From contig JBAXTE010000022.1 in assembly GCA_037130365.1 (NCBI GenBank), positions 1 to 64,000 on the forward strand: a stretch of 64,000 bases of DNA, given 5' to 3'. The notes beneath the pieces are model-generated. The model saw nothing but the letters and a program-made list of their open reading frames with translations. It did no database searches and was not told the DNA's origin. Source of the stretch: JBAXTE01 sp037130365 (lineage in GTDB: Bacteria; Bacteroidota; Bacteroidia; Bacteroidales; WCHB1-69). A program made the position numbers and the translations under genes. This document shows, piece after piece, positions 45,525 through 54,511 of the stretch (positions are counted from its first letter, which is position 1; each line of letters opens with the position of its first letter).

Positions 45525-46700
45525 TTACAAAGTAACGAGACTAATTTCATTACTAAAAAACCGGTTGACGTAATCGAATGGAATTTTCTCTTGTTCTAGT
45601 CGCCAATTATTTGATTTTAAAATATTATATAGTTCTTGTTCACTTTGAGTCAAATTTAATTTTGCACTTATGTTCGTTGGGGTTCCCAAATCATGTTCGA
45701 AGAATTTCTCAAAGGTTACAAGATCCATTAAGATACTTTTTGTCTCCTGAAAATACCCCCTAAATTGAGATAAAATTTCAAAACCTTGCACATCAATGTC
45801 ACCCCAATAAAGCAATTCAATATTTTCAAACCACTTTACATTTTTTAAATTAGCAACACTGTAACCACTCCCGAATATTGCAATTGTCTTTTCCATTTTA
45901 GGAAGTGTTAAAAATGTAGTTACTGAATAAAGTGTTGTTTTATTTTCTACCACCAACACTTTATTTATTGGTATGTTTAATGTTTCAAATTGACTTACGG
46001 GAATTGCCAAATCATCAATACCTGAAAAATAAATTTGACTGATTTCTTTATCAAGTATTTTGAATCGTATTTGTGGTTCGCTGTATTTTAGGTTAAACCT
46101 TTTTTCAAATTGTTTTTCATTATTATTGAGATGTTCCAAGATAAGAACATCAAGCAAATCTTTTATTACAACTTGCTTTCTTTCAATGAATTTAGTGTGT
46201 ACATTTATCGGTAATTCTCTGATATATAAATTTGGTTTAGGATTTTGTCTGAAATATTGGCACACATTTAAAATACTTTCCCATTCAGCTTGGTTCTGGA
46301 TGACTTTTATAGAGTTTTTAATCACCCATTCATGCAATTCGGGAAATTTTTTAAGTATTCGTTCAACGCTTAATAGGTACAATTCAACTTCATTGTCCTT
46401 TCCCAAAAATCTCAAAAAATCCCTTTTTGTATCAAAATAAATTGAGGTAGGCAAATCTTGCATTCCTAATGACTTTGTTTTTACTTGTTGAAATTCCAAT
46501 GTGTAGCCAAATCCTTTTATCTCTTTGGATTGACTAATAATTTGTTGAATTTCATTCTCAAATTCGGATAATGATGATTTCGAGTAAGATTTATCACCAC
46601 GAATTACGAGTTTCTCAAAAGGTTTGTTTTCAACTAAAGTTTGAAGAAAAGAAATATATTTTCTTTCGGCTTTGTCTTTTATTTCTTTGGGCGTAATCAT
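45525..46700 (-). CDS. jetD: Wadjet system protein JetD (TOPRIM nuclease subunit)
   Basis: The plasmid-cleaving subunit of the Wadjet (JetABCD) SMC complex, which linearises circular extrachromosomal DNA. 391 residues: N-terminal DUF3322-like part (ITPKEIKDKAERKY, YTLEFQQVKTKSLGMQDLPTSIYF), a middle helical part, and a TOPRIM-like C-terminal domain with the acidic Glu at VVENKT (E252) and the D-x-D in YWGDIDVQGFEIL (D301, D303). Both key sites are present. Its ATG overlaps the jetC stop by four bases. It is the last gene of the operon. Confidence 0.93.
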   Translation of the reverse strand: MITPKEIKDKAERKYISFLQTLVENKPFEKLVIRGDKSYSKSSLSEFENEIQQIISQSKEIKGFGYTLEFQQVKTKSLGMQDLPTSIYFDTKRDFLRFLGKDNEVELYLLSVERILKKFPELHEWVIKNSIKVIQNQAEWESILNVCQYFRQNPKPNLYIRELPINVHTKFIERKQVVIKDLLDVLILEHLNNNEKQFEKRFNLKYSEPQIRFKILDKEISQIYFSGIDDLAIPVSQFETLNIPINKVLVVENKTTLYSVTTFLTLPKMEKTIAIFGSGYSVANLKNVKWFENIELLYWGDIDVQGFEILSQFRGYFQETKSILMDLVTFEKFFEHDLGTPTNISAKLNLTQSEQELYNILKSNNWRLEQEKIPFDYVNRFFSNEISLVTL

Positions 46701-49700
46701 TGTTTCAGGTAGTTTGCTTTTTCTACTTTGAATTGTTCAATAGGCATATCATACAGCCAAGAATGTCTTTCCTCTTTGCGTTCTACAAAATGAACAAACG
46801 AAATATCGTTTTCTACAATGTGAATATTGTCGCTTGGAGTAACAACCAACAACTGCAAATGAAGTTGTTTGCATAACGTAATTAAATAACGTGCTTTGTC
46901 CTCGTCTTGTGCTTTAAATGCTTCGTCAATGGCAATAAATCGAAATGAGTTAGTTTGTAAACCTACTTTTGTTAAACCAAATTGATAGGCTATTGCTGAA
47001 CCTAAAATAGTGTAAGTAAGTTGAGCCTTTTCGCCTCCAGAAAGCTGTCCCATATTTTCATAAGTTTTAAACTTCTGATTGTTTTCTTTGTAAAACTCTT
47101 CGGCTTTATAGCTGAACCAAGAACGAACATCCATAACTTTCTTGCGCCATTCTTCTTTGTCTAATTTTGTAATTAGTGGCTCAATGTGATTGTAAAAATG
47201 ATTTTTTCGTCCGTCAATTGAAGCATTAACTTCTCTGATATTGGGAATTGCTTTTTCCAAAAGATTTCTGAACTCTTTTACCTCATCGCTTATTTTATTG
47301 GGTGCCACAAGTTGAATGTATGTTTGAGGCTTATTTTTAAAATCTATTTCTTTCAAAGAATCATTCAAATGTTTTATGTTATCTTTGATTGAATCCGACC
47401 AGTGCTCAAAAAACATTCTGAAATCGCCAACTTTGTTTGTTATAGTTTCATGCAAATAATCGTTGAACTTCTTTTCAAATTTAGGAAGATTGTCTTTTTC
47501 TAATCTGTCTAAAAACTTTTGATACTCACCGAGAAATTCTAAATGGGTTGATTCAGGAAGAGAACTCACATCAGAACGCCAATCTTTGAATTTGTATGTG
47601 ATTTCTTCTGAAGGCTGTTTAAAGGTGTTTATTTTAATTATTACTTCTCTTTCACTTTGTTGTTTTTGATTTCTAAGTTCTATTTCTTTTCTTGATAATT
47701 CCTTTTGAAAATTGGTTTGTGTAGTCTTGATGTTTAAGAAATCCGTATTTAGAATTTCAAGGTTGGTCTTTTCAAACTCAGCAATGTTAGCAAATCCCGT
47801 AATCTCAACTACCTTCTTATCTGCATCTATTACTCTTTCAATATCTTCAATATCTTTTTTCTTTTTAAAAATATCTTGACTTTTATTGAAAATATCAACT
47901 TCCGATAGTTGTTTTAAATTTTTTTGGACTTTGTTTAATTGTTCTTGTAATTTCTTAACTCGGTCATTAGTTTTTTCTAAATCAGATTTCTGCTTTTCTT
48001 TTTCAAGAATTTCTTTGGCGTAGGTTTGCCAATTTATGTCATCGTACTTTCCAAACATAGAAAACAAATTGTGAGCATTATCTCTATTATCTTCCAATTT
48101 TTTTAATGTTCCATTTTCTTTATTGGTAATTGTAGAAATCAATTTTAGATTTTCTTTTTGAAGTTCTTGTTGTTTTTTCAGTTCTTCTTTTAAACCAGCA
48201 ATTTTTTCTTTGTTGTCCCAACCTAAAACATAATTTTCCTTTTTTGAAACGTGAACACGGTCGTCTTTTTCGTGCTTACCTCTTTTGAATTTTATCAAAC
48301 CGTTTTGAGTGATTGCCATTTCAGAATAACGCTCAAACTCTGAAAGATTATCTACACAAACAAAGTCAAACTGGTTTTGTAAAGAATCCTCAATCCATTC
48401 GTAATATTGCGTTTTGGACTTTACGTTAATTTTATTGACTATGGATTTTTCGTTTGCAGTTTTGTTCTGAAAATTTTTGAGATAATTTTCTTCATATCTA
48501 TCATAACGGATTCTACCTCTTAAATTATTGCTGTTTACATACTCATTTACTTTGGAGTAATATTTGGGCGGAACAATCAATCGCAAAGCAAAATTGTGAA
48601 GCACTTTTTCAATTGAAGATTCCCAATTAATTTCTTCTTCTTTTACTTTAATTAGCTCGCCAATGAATGGAATTTCTTCCTTGCTAGCTCCAATGTGGTC
48701 AATAATTTCATCTCGTATTTCCGCTTCTCGTCCAGCGATATTGTTTTTGTTTTTTTGAAGAGTTTGAATTGTGATTACTAATTCTTCTGTTGATTTTATT
48801 AATTCATCATCTTTGTTTTTCAAAGCACGGAGATTTTCACCTTCTTCATCAATTCTTTGTTGTGTGCTTTGTTTTATTTGTTTTGCTTTTTCTCGATTCG
48901 CAATAAAAGTTTCTTCACTTGGATCTGTTTTTAAATCAATACTTTGAGCAATTTTATTGTAATCATCTAACTTTTTACTTTTATTTTCTTTCAAGCCTTG
49001 AAGATTTTTAATTTCCTTTTCTAAATCTTTGATTTTACCACCAACTTCATCTTTTTCAATAGAAATGGAAATTGCTCTTTCTTCTTGTTTCAATATTTCT
49101 TCTTTGCCTCGTAATTCTGTTAATTCATCATTAAGACGTTGTATTTCTTCCTTACATTTTTCTAATTCCTTTTCTCCTAATTCAACACTTTTTTTAGCAA
49201 ACCAAAAAACAGCGGTTTCTTTTGAATTTTCTAATCGCTCTATATCAACTTGGATATTTGTTAGCGTTATTGCAATTTCATTGATTGGCATTAGCTGTTT
49301 GATTTGTTCTTTGGCTTTTTCAATGTTGGTTTTAGCATCCATTAAAGTCAAAAAACTTTCTTTCAGTTGAACAAATTCTGGTTCAGCGTCCAACTCTTCC
49401 AACATATTTGTTCTTATAAACTCGTCTAAATCTTCCAAAACTTTTACCCCAACTACTTGATTAAATAGACTTAACGCTTTAATGGAACGCATTCCAAACA
49501 AATTGGACATTCTCTCGGCATATGCCATAGGACCCTCTATGAATTCTATTTTCTTTTTAGTTGTATTTGAGTTATATGTTTTATCTAACCTTTTTTTCCA
49601 CATTCCCTTTGAATCGAAATCACGAAAATCTTTCTCTATTTCAAGCGGTATATGAGCAATGCCATATTGCCTATTTAATTCACCATTACTATTAAACCAA

Positions 49701-50113
49701 CGAACTTGAAATAATGTAACCTGTTTTGAATCTGTATTTTTAAAATGAGCTAGAATAACAGAATAGGTATTTTTTTCTCTCAGCTTTTGCGTAGAAGTAG
49801 AACTTTTACCCTCTTCTTGGATATTTCCATAATGTCCCAAAACATAGGTTTCTTCAGTACGATTACCTTTCTTATCAATACCGGATGATTGATTGTAAAA
49901 CCTGTCTTTCTTTGCAGGAACCATTAATGTGAGTAAAGCATCTATGTATGTGCTTTTCCCTGATGCATTCGCTCCAGTCAATAAGGAATTATTCCCGCTA
50001 GGATTAATTCTGAATACTTTTTCGTCAAATGTTCCCCAATTGTAAACCTCCATATATTGAAGTCTAAAACCCACTTTGTCGGAACTTGTACTAAATAGAC
50101 TCAACATATTCAT
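46697..50113 (-). CDS. jetC: Wadjet system protein JetC (SMC-like ATPase)
   Basis: The DNA-translocating SMC ATPase of Wadjet. 1138 residues: N-terminal head with Walker A GANASGKST (47-55), long coiled-coil arms (about 270-470 and 650-830, rich in Lys/Glu heptads) with a hinge region between, and the C-terminal head with the ABC signature LSGGEKAQL and Walker B (FRFIAIDEAF). Start at ATG 50113 overlaps jetB by 23 bases; an internal Met at residue 3 or 21 (YMEVYNWGTF) could also start. Complete, no frame break. Confidence 0.95.
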   Translation of the reverse strand: MNMLSLFSTSSDKVGFRLQYMEVYNWGTFDEKVFRINPSGNNSLLTGANASGKSTYIDALLTLMVPAKKDRFYNQSSGIDKKGNRTEETYVLGHYGNIQEEGKSSTSTQKLREKNTYSVILAHFKNTDSKQVTLFQVRWFNSNGELNRQYGIAHIPLEIEKDFRDFDSKGMWKKRLDKTYNSNTTKKKIEFIEGPMAYAERMSNLFGMRSIKALSLFNQVVGVKVLEDLDEFIRTNMLEELDAEPEFVQLKESFLTLMDAKTNIEKAKEQIKQLMPINEIAITLTNIQVDIERLENSKETAVFWFAKKSVELGEKELEKCKEEIQRLNDELTELRGKEEILKQEERAISISIEKDEVGGKIKDLEKEIKNLQGLKENKSKKLDDYNKIAQSIDLKTDPSEETFIANREKAKQIKQSTQQRIDEEGENLRALKNKDDELIKSTEELVITIQTLQKNKNNIAGREAEIRDEIIDHIGASKEEIPFIGELIKVKEEEINWESSIEKVLHNFALRLIVPPKYYSKVNEYVNSNNLRGRIRYDRYEENYLKNFQNKTANEKSIVNKINVKSKTQYYEWIEDSLQNQFDFVCVDNLSEFERYSEMAITQNGLIKFKRGKHEKDDRVHVSKKENYVLGWDNKEKIAGLKEELKKQQELQKENLKLISTITNKENGTLKKLEDNRDNAHNLFSMFGKYDDINWQTYAKEILEKEKQKSDLEKTNDRVKKLQEQLNKVQKNLKQLSEVDIFNKSQDIFKKKKDIEDIERVIDADKKVVEITGFANIAEFEKTNLEILNTDFLNIKTTQTNFQKELSRKEIELRNQKQQSEREVIIKINTFKQPSEEITYKFKDWRSDVSSLPESTHLEFLGEYQKFLDRLEKDNLPKFEKKFNDYLHETITNKVGDFRMFFEHWSDSIKDNIKHLNDSLKEIDFKNKPQTYIQLVAPNKISDEVKEFRNLLEKAIPNIREVNASIDGRKNHFYNHIEPLITKLDKEEWRKKVMDVRSWFSYKAEEFYKENNQKFKTYENMGQLSGGEKAQLTYTILGSAIAYQFGLTKVGLQTNSFRFIAIDEAFKAQDEDKARYLITLCKQLHLQLLVVTPSDNIHIVENDISFVHFVERKEERHSWLYDMPIEQFKVEKANYLKQ

Positions 50114-50669
50114 GCAATCTTGTTTTGAAATCCTGTAATATATCCAGTGTTATTTTTTCTTTTATAATTCGGTGTATCTGATATTTCGTTTCGTTTTCTT
50201 TTTTTATAATTTCTTTTAAATAGCCCAAATCAGCAGCACTATTGATATATTTGTCAAGTTCTTTGATGAATTTTACTCTATTGAATCTTTCAGGAAGAAA
50301 TAATTCTAATTCGTCTTTTATCTCAGTATTTGTAATGAATTTTTCTGTTGCTAACTGTGTTGGATTACTATCAAATTCTTCCAAACTTTGTCTTAGTACA
50401 ACAAGCACTATTGACGTTTCAAAACCAATCTGTCGTCTTTGAATCATACCAAGAGTATTACCTTCGCTATCTTCAAATTGTTTAACAAAAGCAAAGCCTT
50501 CATCTTTTTTTACGATTAGTTCCAAACCAATTAGGCTGATGTATTCCTGAATCTCGTTTTGATAATTAATTACATCTTCCCAAACAATTGAGTTCCTCTC
50601 AACAGTTGATTTGAGTAATCTTACTATTGCTTTACTGTATGGTTTTATATTTTTCTCTAAATTATTCAT
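50091..50669 (-). CDS. jetB: Wadjet system protein JetB (DUF4194, KITE-like subunit)
   Basis: A 192-residue winged-helix accessory subunit binding the JetA kleisin, like MukE. DUF4194 pattern: AIVRLLKSTVERNSIVWEDVINYQNEIQEYISLIGLELIVKKDEGFAFVKQ, IGFETSIVLVVLRQSLEEFD, and an RFNRVKFIKELDKYINSAADLGYLK segment. It overlaps jetA by four bases and jetC by 23, as usual for this operon. Confidence 0.92.
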   Translation of the reverse strand: MNNLEKNIKPYSKAIVRLLKSTVERNSIVWEDVINYQNEIQEYISLIGLELIVKKDEGFAFVKQFEDSEGNTLGMIQRRQIGFETSIVLVVLRQSLEEFDSNPTQLATEKFITNTEIKDELELFLPERFNRVKFIKELDKYINSAADLGYLKEIIKKENETKYQIHRIIKEKITLDILQDFKTRLHEYVESI

Positions 50670-52126
50670 TTGGTCAAAATTATTTCTGGAATTCTAATTT
50701 GTTTTCTGTTTTCAATATCAAACACGATACTTTGAGTTTTTTCAGGGTTTATGAAGTGTTTAAACTCTTTTACAATACCAATGTATCCGAATAATTCAGG
50801 CAGCCCCTTATCAAGTCCACCGTAATTTTCAACCACATCTAAAAGTGTAGTTTGTGATTTTTCTTTGAGTATATCTTTAATTCTTTTCCGAATTAACTCT
50901 TTATCAATGTTTGATTGAGAAAACAATCTTAATAAGTGGTTTGACGAAGTGATATCTTCGTTTGCAATTTTTGGCTTGTTTTTGTAAATAACTTCTTCGC
51001 TTTTTTCATTCGTCAATCTGCGTTCAAACGGAATATTGATTTCGATTTCGGTTTGCAGTTCAAATGATATTTCAGTTTTCTTTTTTGTCTTACTAATTTC
51101 TATGAGTTGTTTTTTTATTCCCTGAATTATATTTTTCGTTGCTTCCGATTTTGAACTCTCGTTTTCACGAATAATACGGCTTAGTTTTTCAGCCATTTTA
51201 TCATTGGCTTTATATACCTTTTGTCCAGCACTGTGAAGATGTCTTTTCATTCCTTTCAGAAATAGGTCATTTACAGGAATTGATTTTTCTTCCAAAGTCT
51301 TGTACAATTCATTTGTTAGACTTTCCCATTTGTTTTGCAAATCGGGATTTAGAATAAACGACCAAAAAGCGTAAAAACTTTTACCTTGCTGACTATCTTT
51401 CAACTCTTCAAGAGCGTCAAAAGTAAATTCCAAAATATCGCTTTTGCTTAAACTTCCATCTGCGTGTTTTTGATAAATACCTTTCGTAATTTCTTTGAAA
51501 TTGTCTTCGACTACTTTAAAGTCCGACAACAATTCCTTAGCAGATTGATTTATTTGATTGAAACGTGGAACAATTTCAAATTCTTCAAAAACTTTTACAT
51601 CTTCGCCCGTTTTTATTCGTTGAATTTGTTGTTCAATTTCTAATTTTCTTTCTTCTAAAAGTTGAATACGTTTTTCAGCATCTTCGTTAGTATTCTCAAC
51701 TAACTCTTTCAACTGATTTAATATGTTATTGAATTTTGATTCTGTACCAACAAATTCTTCTTTTTTCAAACTTGCTAACCAATCAATAGTTTTACTTGAA
51801 TGAGCTGAAAGTTCATAAAAAACCTCACCCTGTTCGTCATGATAATTGGTTAAGAAACCCTTGTTTGTCCAACTTTGTATATATTTTTTAGCTTTTGTTT
51901 CATCGGTGTCAAAAAAATTGATTTCACTTTCCTCATCGTTTTCAATTTGTTTATTATCTAAATAGTCTGCCAGTAGAACTTGAATTTTCTCGGCTGATAT
52001 TGCTCCTTGTTGATTTGAAAATGTATTTATTAGAAATACTATTATAGCCTCTCTATTTCTTAATTTAAGAAGTTCTATACCCGGAGAGTTATTTAGTATT
52101 TTTGCTATTTCTAAACTATCTATCAT
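50666..52126 (-). CDS. jetA: Wadjet system protein JetA (DUF3375, kleisin subunit)
   Basis: The kleisin of Wadjet, bridging the SMC heads. 486 residues from ATG 52126; the upstream ATG at 52174 adds 16 residues that lack family resemblance. DUF3375 features: LEIAKILNNSPGIELLKLRNREAIIVFLINTF, the TKAKKYIQSWTNKGFLTNYHDEQGEVFYELSAHSSKTIDWLASL winged-helix segment, then a helical middle. A TAAGTTTG box on the minus strand (52172-52179) fits a promoter 46 bases before this start. First gene of jetABCD. Confidence 0.92.
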   Translation of the reverse strand: MIDSLEIAKILNNSPGIELLKLRNREAIIVFLINTFSNQQGAISAEKIQVLLADYLDNKQIENDEESEINFFDTDETKAKKYIQSWTNKGFLTNYHDEQGEVFYELSAHSSKTIDWLASLKKEEFVGTESKFNNILNQLKELVENTNEDAEKRIQLLEERKLEIEQQIQRIKTGEDVKVFEEFEIVPRFNQINQSAKELLSDFKVVEDNFKEITKGIYQKHADGSLSKSDILEFTFDALEELKDSQQGKSFYAFWSFILNPDLQNKWESLTNELYKTLEEKSIPVNDLFLKGMKRHLHSAGQKVYKANDKMAEKLSRIIRENESSKSEATKNIIQGIKKQLIEISKTKKKTEISFELQTEIEINIPFERRLTNEKSEEVIYKNKPKIANEDITSSNHLLRLFSQSNIDKELIRKRIKDILKEKSQTTLLDVVENYGGLDKGLPELFGYIGIVKEFKHFINPEKTQSIVFDIENRKQIRIPEIILTK

Positions 52127-52171
52127 TCTTTTACTTATTTTGAGAGTCGGCAAAAAAAATCTACTTTTTTG

Positions 52172-52179
52172 CAAACTTA
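52172..52179 (-). promoter_or_regulatory. Candidate -7 promoter box of the Wadjet operon
   Basis: Minus-strand TAAGTTTG matches TAnnTTTG, 46 bases before the jetA start. A TTG lies about 26 bases further upstream, longer than the usual spacing, so the -33 element is uncertain. Confidence 0.4.
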
Positions 52180-52306
52180 GATTTTATGTCGGATTGAGCG
52201 GTTTGCAATTGTGCTGTTTCCTGCATTAGTCATTTATTAAACATTTTTTTCTGTCTTTTTGTAACAAATTTTCTATTTTTACTATATTGGATCACACTTG
52301 ACCTAT

Positions 52307-52420
52307 CGGAGGCAACTTTGAGTATTTGCAAATTAAATCACATTTTATTAAAATTGCATACCAAAATTAATTAATTATTTCAATCTTTCAAAACCCGCCA
52401 CCTTGCTATTGTGCCAAACC
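52307..52420. repeat. Cassette-boundary repeat, full copy d
   Basis: CGGAGGCAACTTTG at 52307, ACCAAAATTAATTAATTATT at 52360, CTTTCAAAACCCGCCACC, then TGCTATTGTGCCAAACC ending at 52420. Same orientation and same internal spacing as copy c at 45290. It lies between the stop of the AlbA_2 gene (52443) and the start of jetA (52126). Confidence 0.8.
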
Positions 52421-52442
52421 ACTTTTAATATTAGCTTTTTTA

Positions 52443-53621
52443 TCAAATTCTATTTATCGGACTGTTTGAATAGCCAACAGATTGCCATAAAATATCAAAA
52501 TTAGGTTTCAGATGAGAATACAAATCAGTCTCGTATGTCGGTAGTATTATTGGAGGTAGAACAATTTCATCCGTCATAAATGTTCTACTGTAACCTCTAT
52601 CCCCTTTTAGAGCTCCATCAAAGACACTGTGGATACTTAAACAAATTAAAAATGGCGGTTCTAATTGAAATTGCCTCAAAACGGTAAGTCCATTTTGAAT
52701 TTTTTCAATAGTGATTGGAATAAATTCATTTTCATATACACAATTTACTGTTTTGCCATTAAATTCTTTTTGATAAAAAAGTCGTGATGTGTATGCTTCA
52801 TAAATTCCATTTCTGAAAATCTGGTCATAGCCATCTATTTTTTGCCTGTCTGAGGTTTTAGAAAAAGTTGCATATCCATCAAGGTTATACATACTATCCC
52901 ACCCACTAGTAAATAGGGGTTTCATTGTGGTTTTGAGGTTCATACTTTCAGCATTTGTAAAATCAAGAGTTTCATCAGATAAAAAGCTGAAAGGAATTAT
53001 TTGAATAAAAAATGAAGCAGTATTATCAAGAGTTGGAAAAACTTTTAGATTTCTAACTTTTTCTATTCTCTGAAGTCTAAATTTTTCTGCACTTACTTTT
53101 AAAACCTGATTTTGCATAAACATATGATTAAGTTCATAAACATCAACAGCATATTTGCCACTATTTCTTCTTCTATAAAATTTATTTGTTTCGTTAAAAG
53201 TAATCATAGATGGGAGTCCTAGACCCTTTGAAATTCCAATTACTAATACAATTTGTTCGTCAACGTTGATGATTTTTATAGCAATATTCGAAATACTTGG
53301 TTCTGAATTGCCACGTATTATGTCTTCAATTTGTTGTATCAGTTTGTCCGAGTTATCAATTGTAATACCACATATTTTATTAGGTCTTCCTGTGTTCTGT
53401 CCTTTATCGTCTTTACGCTCTTCTATACCAAAAATTAAGCACCCTCCTTCGGTATTATACATTGCAGAAATGTCGTATAAAAATTCTTTTTTGTCTTTGT
53501 CTTGTCCAATTTTAAGTTCTTTTTTATAGTCTAAAGACTTAGATTCTTGAACTTCATTTTTAACTAGACGTTTTATGTCTGTTTCGTCAAGTTGGTCTGT
53601 TCGTTTTCCTAAAATATACAT
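52443..53621 (-). CDS. AlbA_2 (Schlafen-like) domain protein
   Basis: A 392-residue protein with an N-terminal AlbA_2 domain: ESKSLDYKKELKI, FLYDISAMYNTEGGCLIFGIEER, and YRRRNSGKYAVDVYEL, which pair with nucleotide-binding folds. The C-terminal 230 residues have no family that I recognise (mixed alpha/beta, IPFSFLSDETLDF, PPFLICLSIHSVF). Unlike the protein at 32303 there is no RecG-like ATPase part or winged helix. Its neighbours suggest defence, perhaps as a sensor or effector. Confidence 0.75.
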   Translation of the reverse strand: MYILGKRTDQLDETDIKRLVKNEVQESKSLDYKKELKIGQDKDKKEFLYDISAMYNTEGGCLIFGIEERKDDKGQNTGRPNKICGITIDNSDKLIQQIEDIIRGNSEPSISNIAIKIINVDEQIVLVIGISKGLGLPSMITFNETNKFYRRRNSGKYAVDVYELNHMFMQNQVLKVSAEKFRLQRIEKVRNLKVFPTLDNTASFFIQIIPFSFLSDETLDFTNAESMNLKTTMKPLFTSGWDSMYNLDGYATFSKTSDRQKIDGYDQIFRNGIYEAYTSRLFYQKEFNGKTVNCVYENEFIPITIEKIQNGLTVLRQFQLEPPFLICLSIHSVFDGALKGDRGYSRTFMTDEIVLPPIILPTYETDLYSHLKPNFDILWQSVGYSNSPINRI

Positions 53622-54072
53622 TTTTATTCTGTTTTTTTAAGTTACTGCTAACTAGCTATTATTCACAATATTATCCCAAATTATATAAATTCCACATTAA
53701 TTATTATAAAATCAACACCTAATGTTCAGTAATTATAATAACCATAAAGAAAGGATACTTTGGAACAACAGCAAATCTATAAAAGCAATGTCATTGAACT
53801 AAAATTAAGGCTATATATTGGGTTAATTGACATGTGGAAAAGAACGGTGGAAAGTTGATATTGCAAATTTAGGAAATTATTTATATAATTCACGTTAATA
53901 AAATATTTTTCAAAAAAACGAGACTACAGCATTTGTGGAAAGAGAGCTATTGATAGTCTGGGACTTATCTTTATATTCTAAATGCGCTGTCGTTTTGTTT
54001 TACAAATGGAACTTTGTCGAAATGTAACTCTTTTATTGGAACAATATGCACCCTTTTTGCTTATTTGAAATG
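53622..54072. other. AT-rich spacer
   Basis: No open frame or structure that I can support in the first 450 bases upstream of the AlbA_2 gene. The promoter of that gene should lie at its left end. Confidence 0.4.
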
Positions 54073-54104
54073 AAAAAGAGACTGCGTTATTTGACAGTCT
54101 CTCT
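54073..54104 (-). terminator. Rho-independent terminator on the minus strand
   Basis: Perfect 8-base stem AGAGACTG (54077-54084) / CAGTCTCT (54095-54102). Read on the minus strand it is followed by five T. No annotated gene ends just before it, so its transcript is unknown. Confidence 0.6.
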
Positions 54105-54156
54105 TCAAATCTTAGTTTAAAGAAGTATAGTTATTTAAGTTATTCATCACTTGAAT

Positions 54157-54191
54157 AGCGAGCAATCAAATATTTGCTGCGCTGTTTTTTT
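54157..54191 (+). terminator. Terminator-like hairpin on the plus strand
   Basis: AGCG-AGCAA (54157-54165) pairs with TTGCT-G-CGCT (54174-54183, one bulge), followed by G and seven T. No plus-strand gene precedes it. Confidence 0.5.
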
Positions 54192-54247
54192 AAGGGGATG
54201 CTTAACAAATTAATGTTTTTTATTTTGAAGTTATTTAAAATAATGTG

Positions 54248-54278
54248 TTTGAATATTAAATTTAAAAATGTAGTTTTG
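54248..54278 (+). promoter_or_regulatory. Near-consensus Bacteroidota promoter
   Basis: TTTG at 54248-54251, a 19-base spacer, then TAGTTTTG (TAnnTTTG) at 54271-54278. This is the best -33/-7 match in the window. Transcription would begin near 54283 and run at once into two terminator-like hairpins. Confidence 0.6.
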
Positions 54279-54300
54279 TATCCATAAAAATATCTAAGAT

Positions 54301-54328
54301 AAACTATACACACTTGTATAGTTTTTTT
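54301..54328 (+). terminator. Rho-independent terminator / attenuator 1
   Basis: Perfect 10-base stem AAACTATACA (54301-54310) / TGTATAGTTT (54315-54324), loop CACT, then four more T. It lies about 20 bases after the predicted transcription start. Confidence 0.65.
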
Positions 54329-54338
54329 ATGGTGGGTT

Positions 54339-54366
54339 AGCCTCGTTAGCAATAGCGGGGCTTTTT
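54339..54366 (+). terminator. Rho-independent terminator / attenuator 2
   Basis: AGCCTCG (54339-54345) pairs with CGGGGCT (54356-54362, one G-U pair), followed by TTTT. The next gene starts 146 bases later. Confidence 0.6.
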
Positions 54367-54511
54367 AATAAAAAACTTACCTAAGTAAAATAACATTGTA
54401 TTTTGAAATAAAAATTGGATTATTTGATGTAAAATTATAATTTTATGCAATTAAATATATACTGTACTCCATCTATCAAAACATAAATGAACAAACTAAA
54501 AACATTAAATA

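Noticed and set aside
54140..54352. A 70-codon minus-strand frame ending near a terminator
   Set aside because: Its sequence reads through two strong plus-strand hairpins and has no fold or family pattern.
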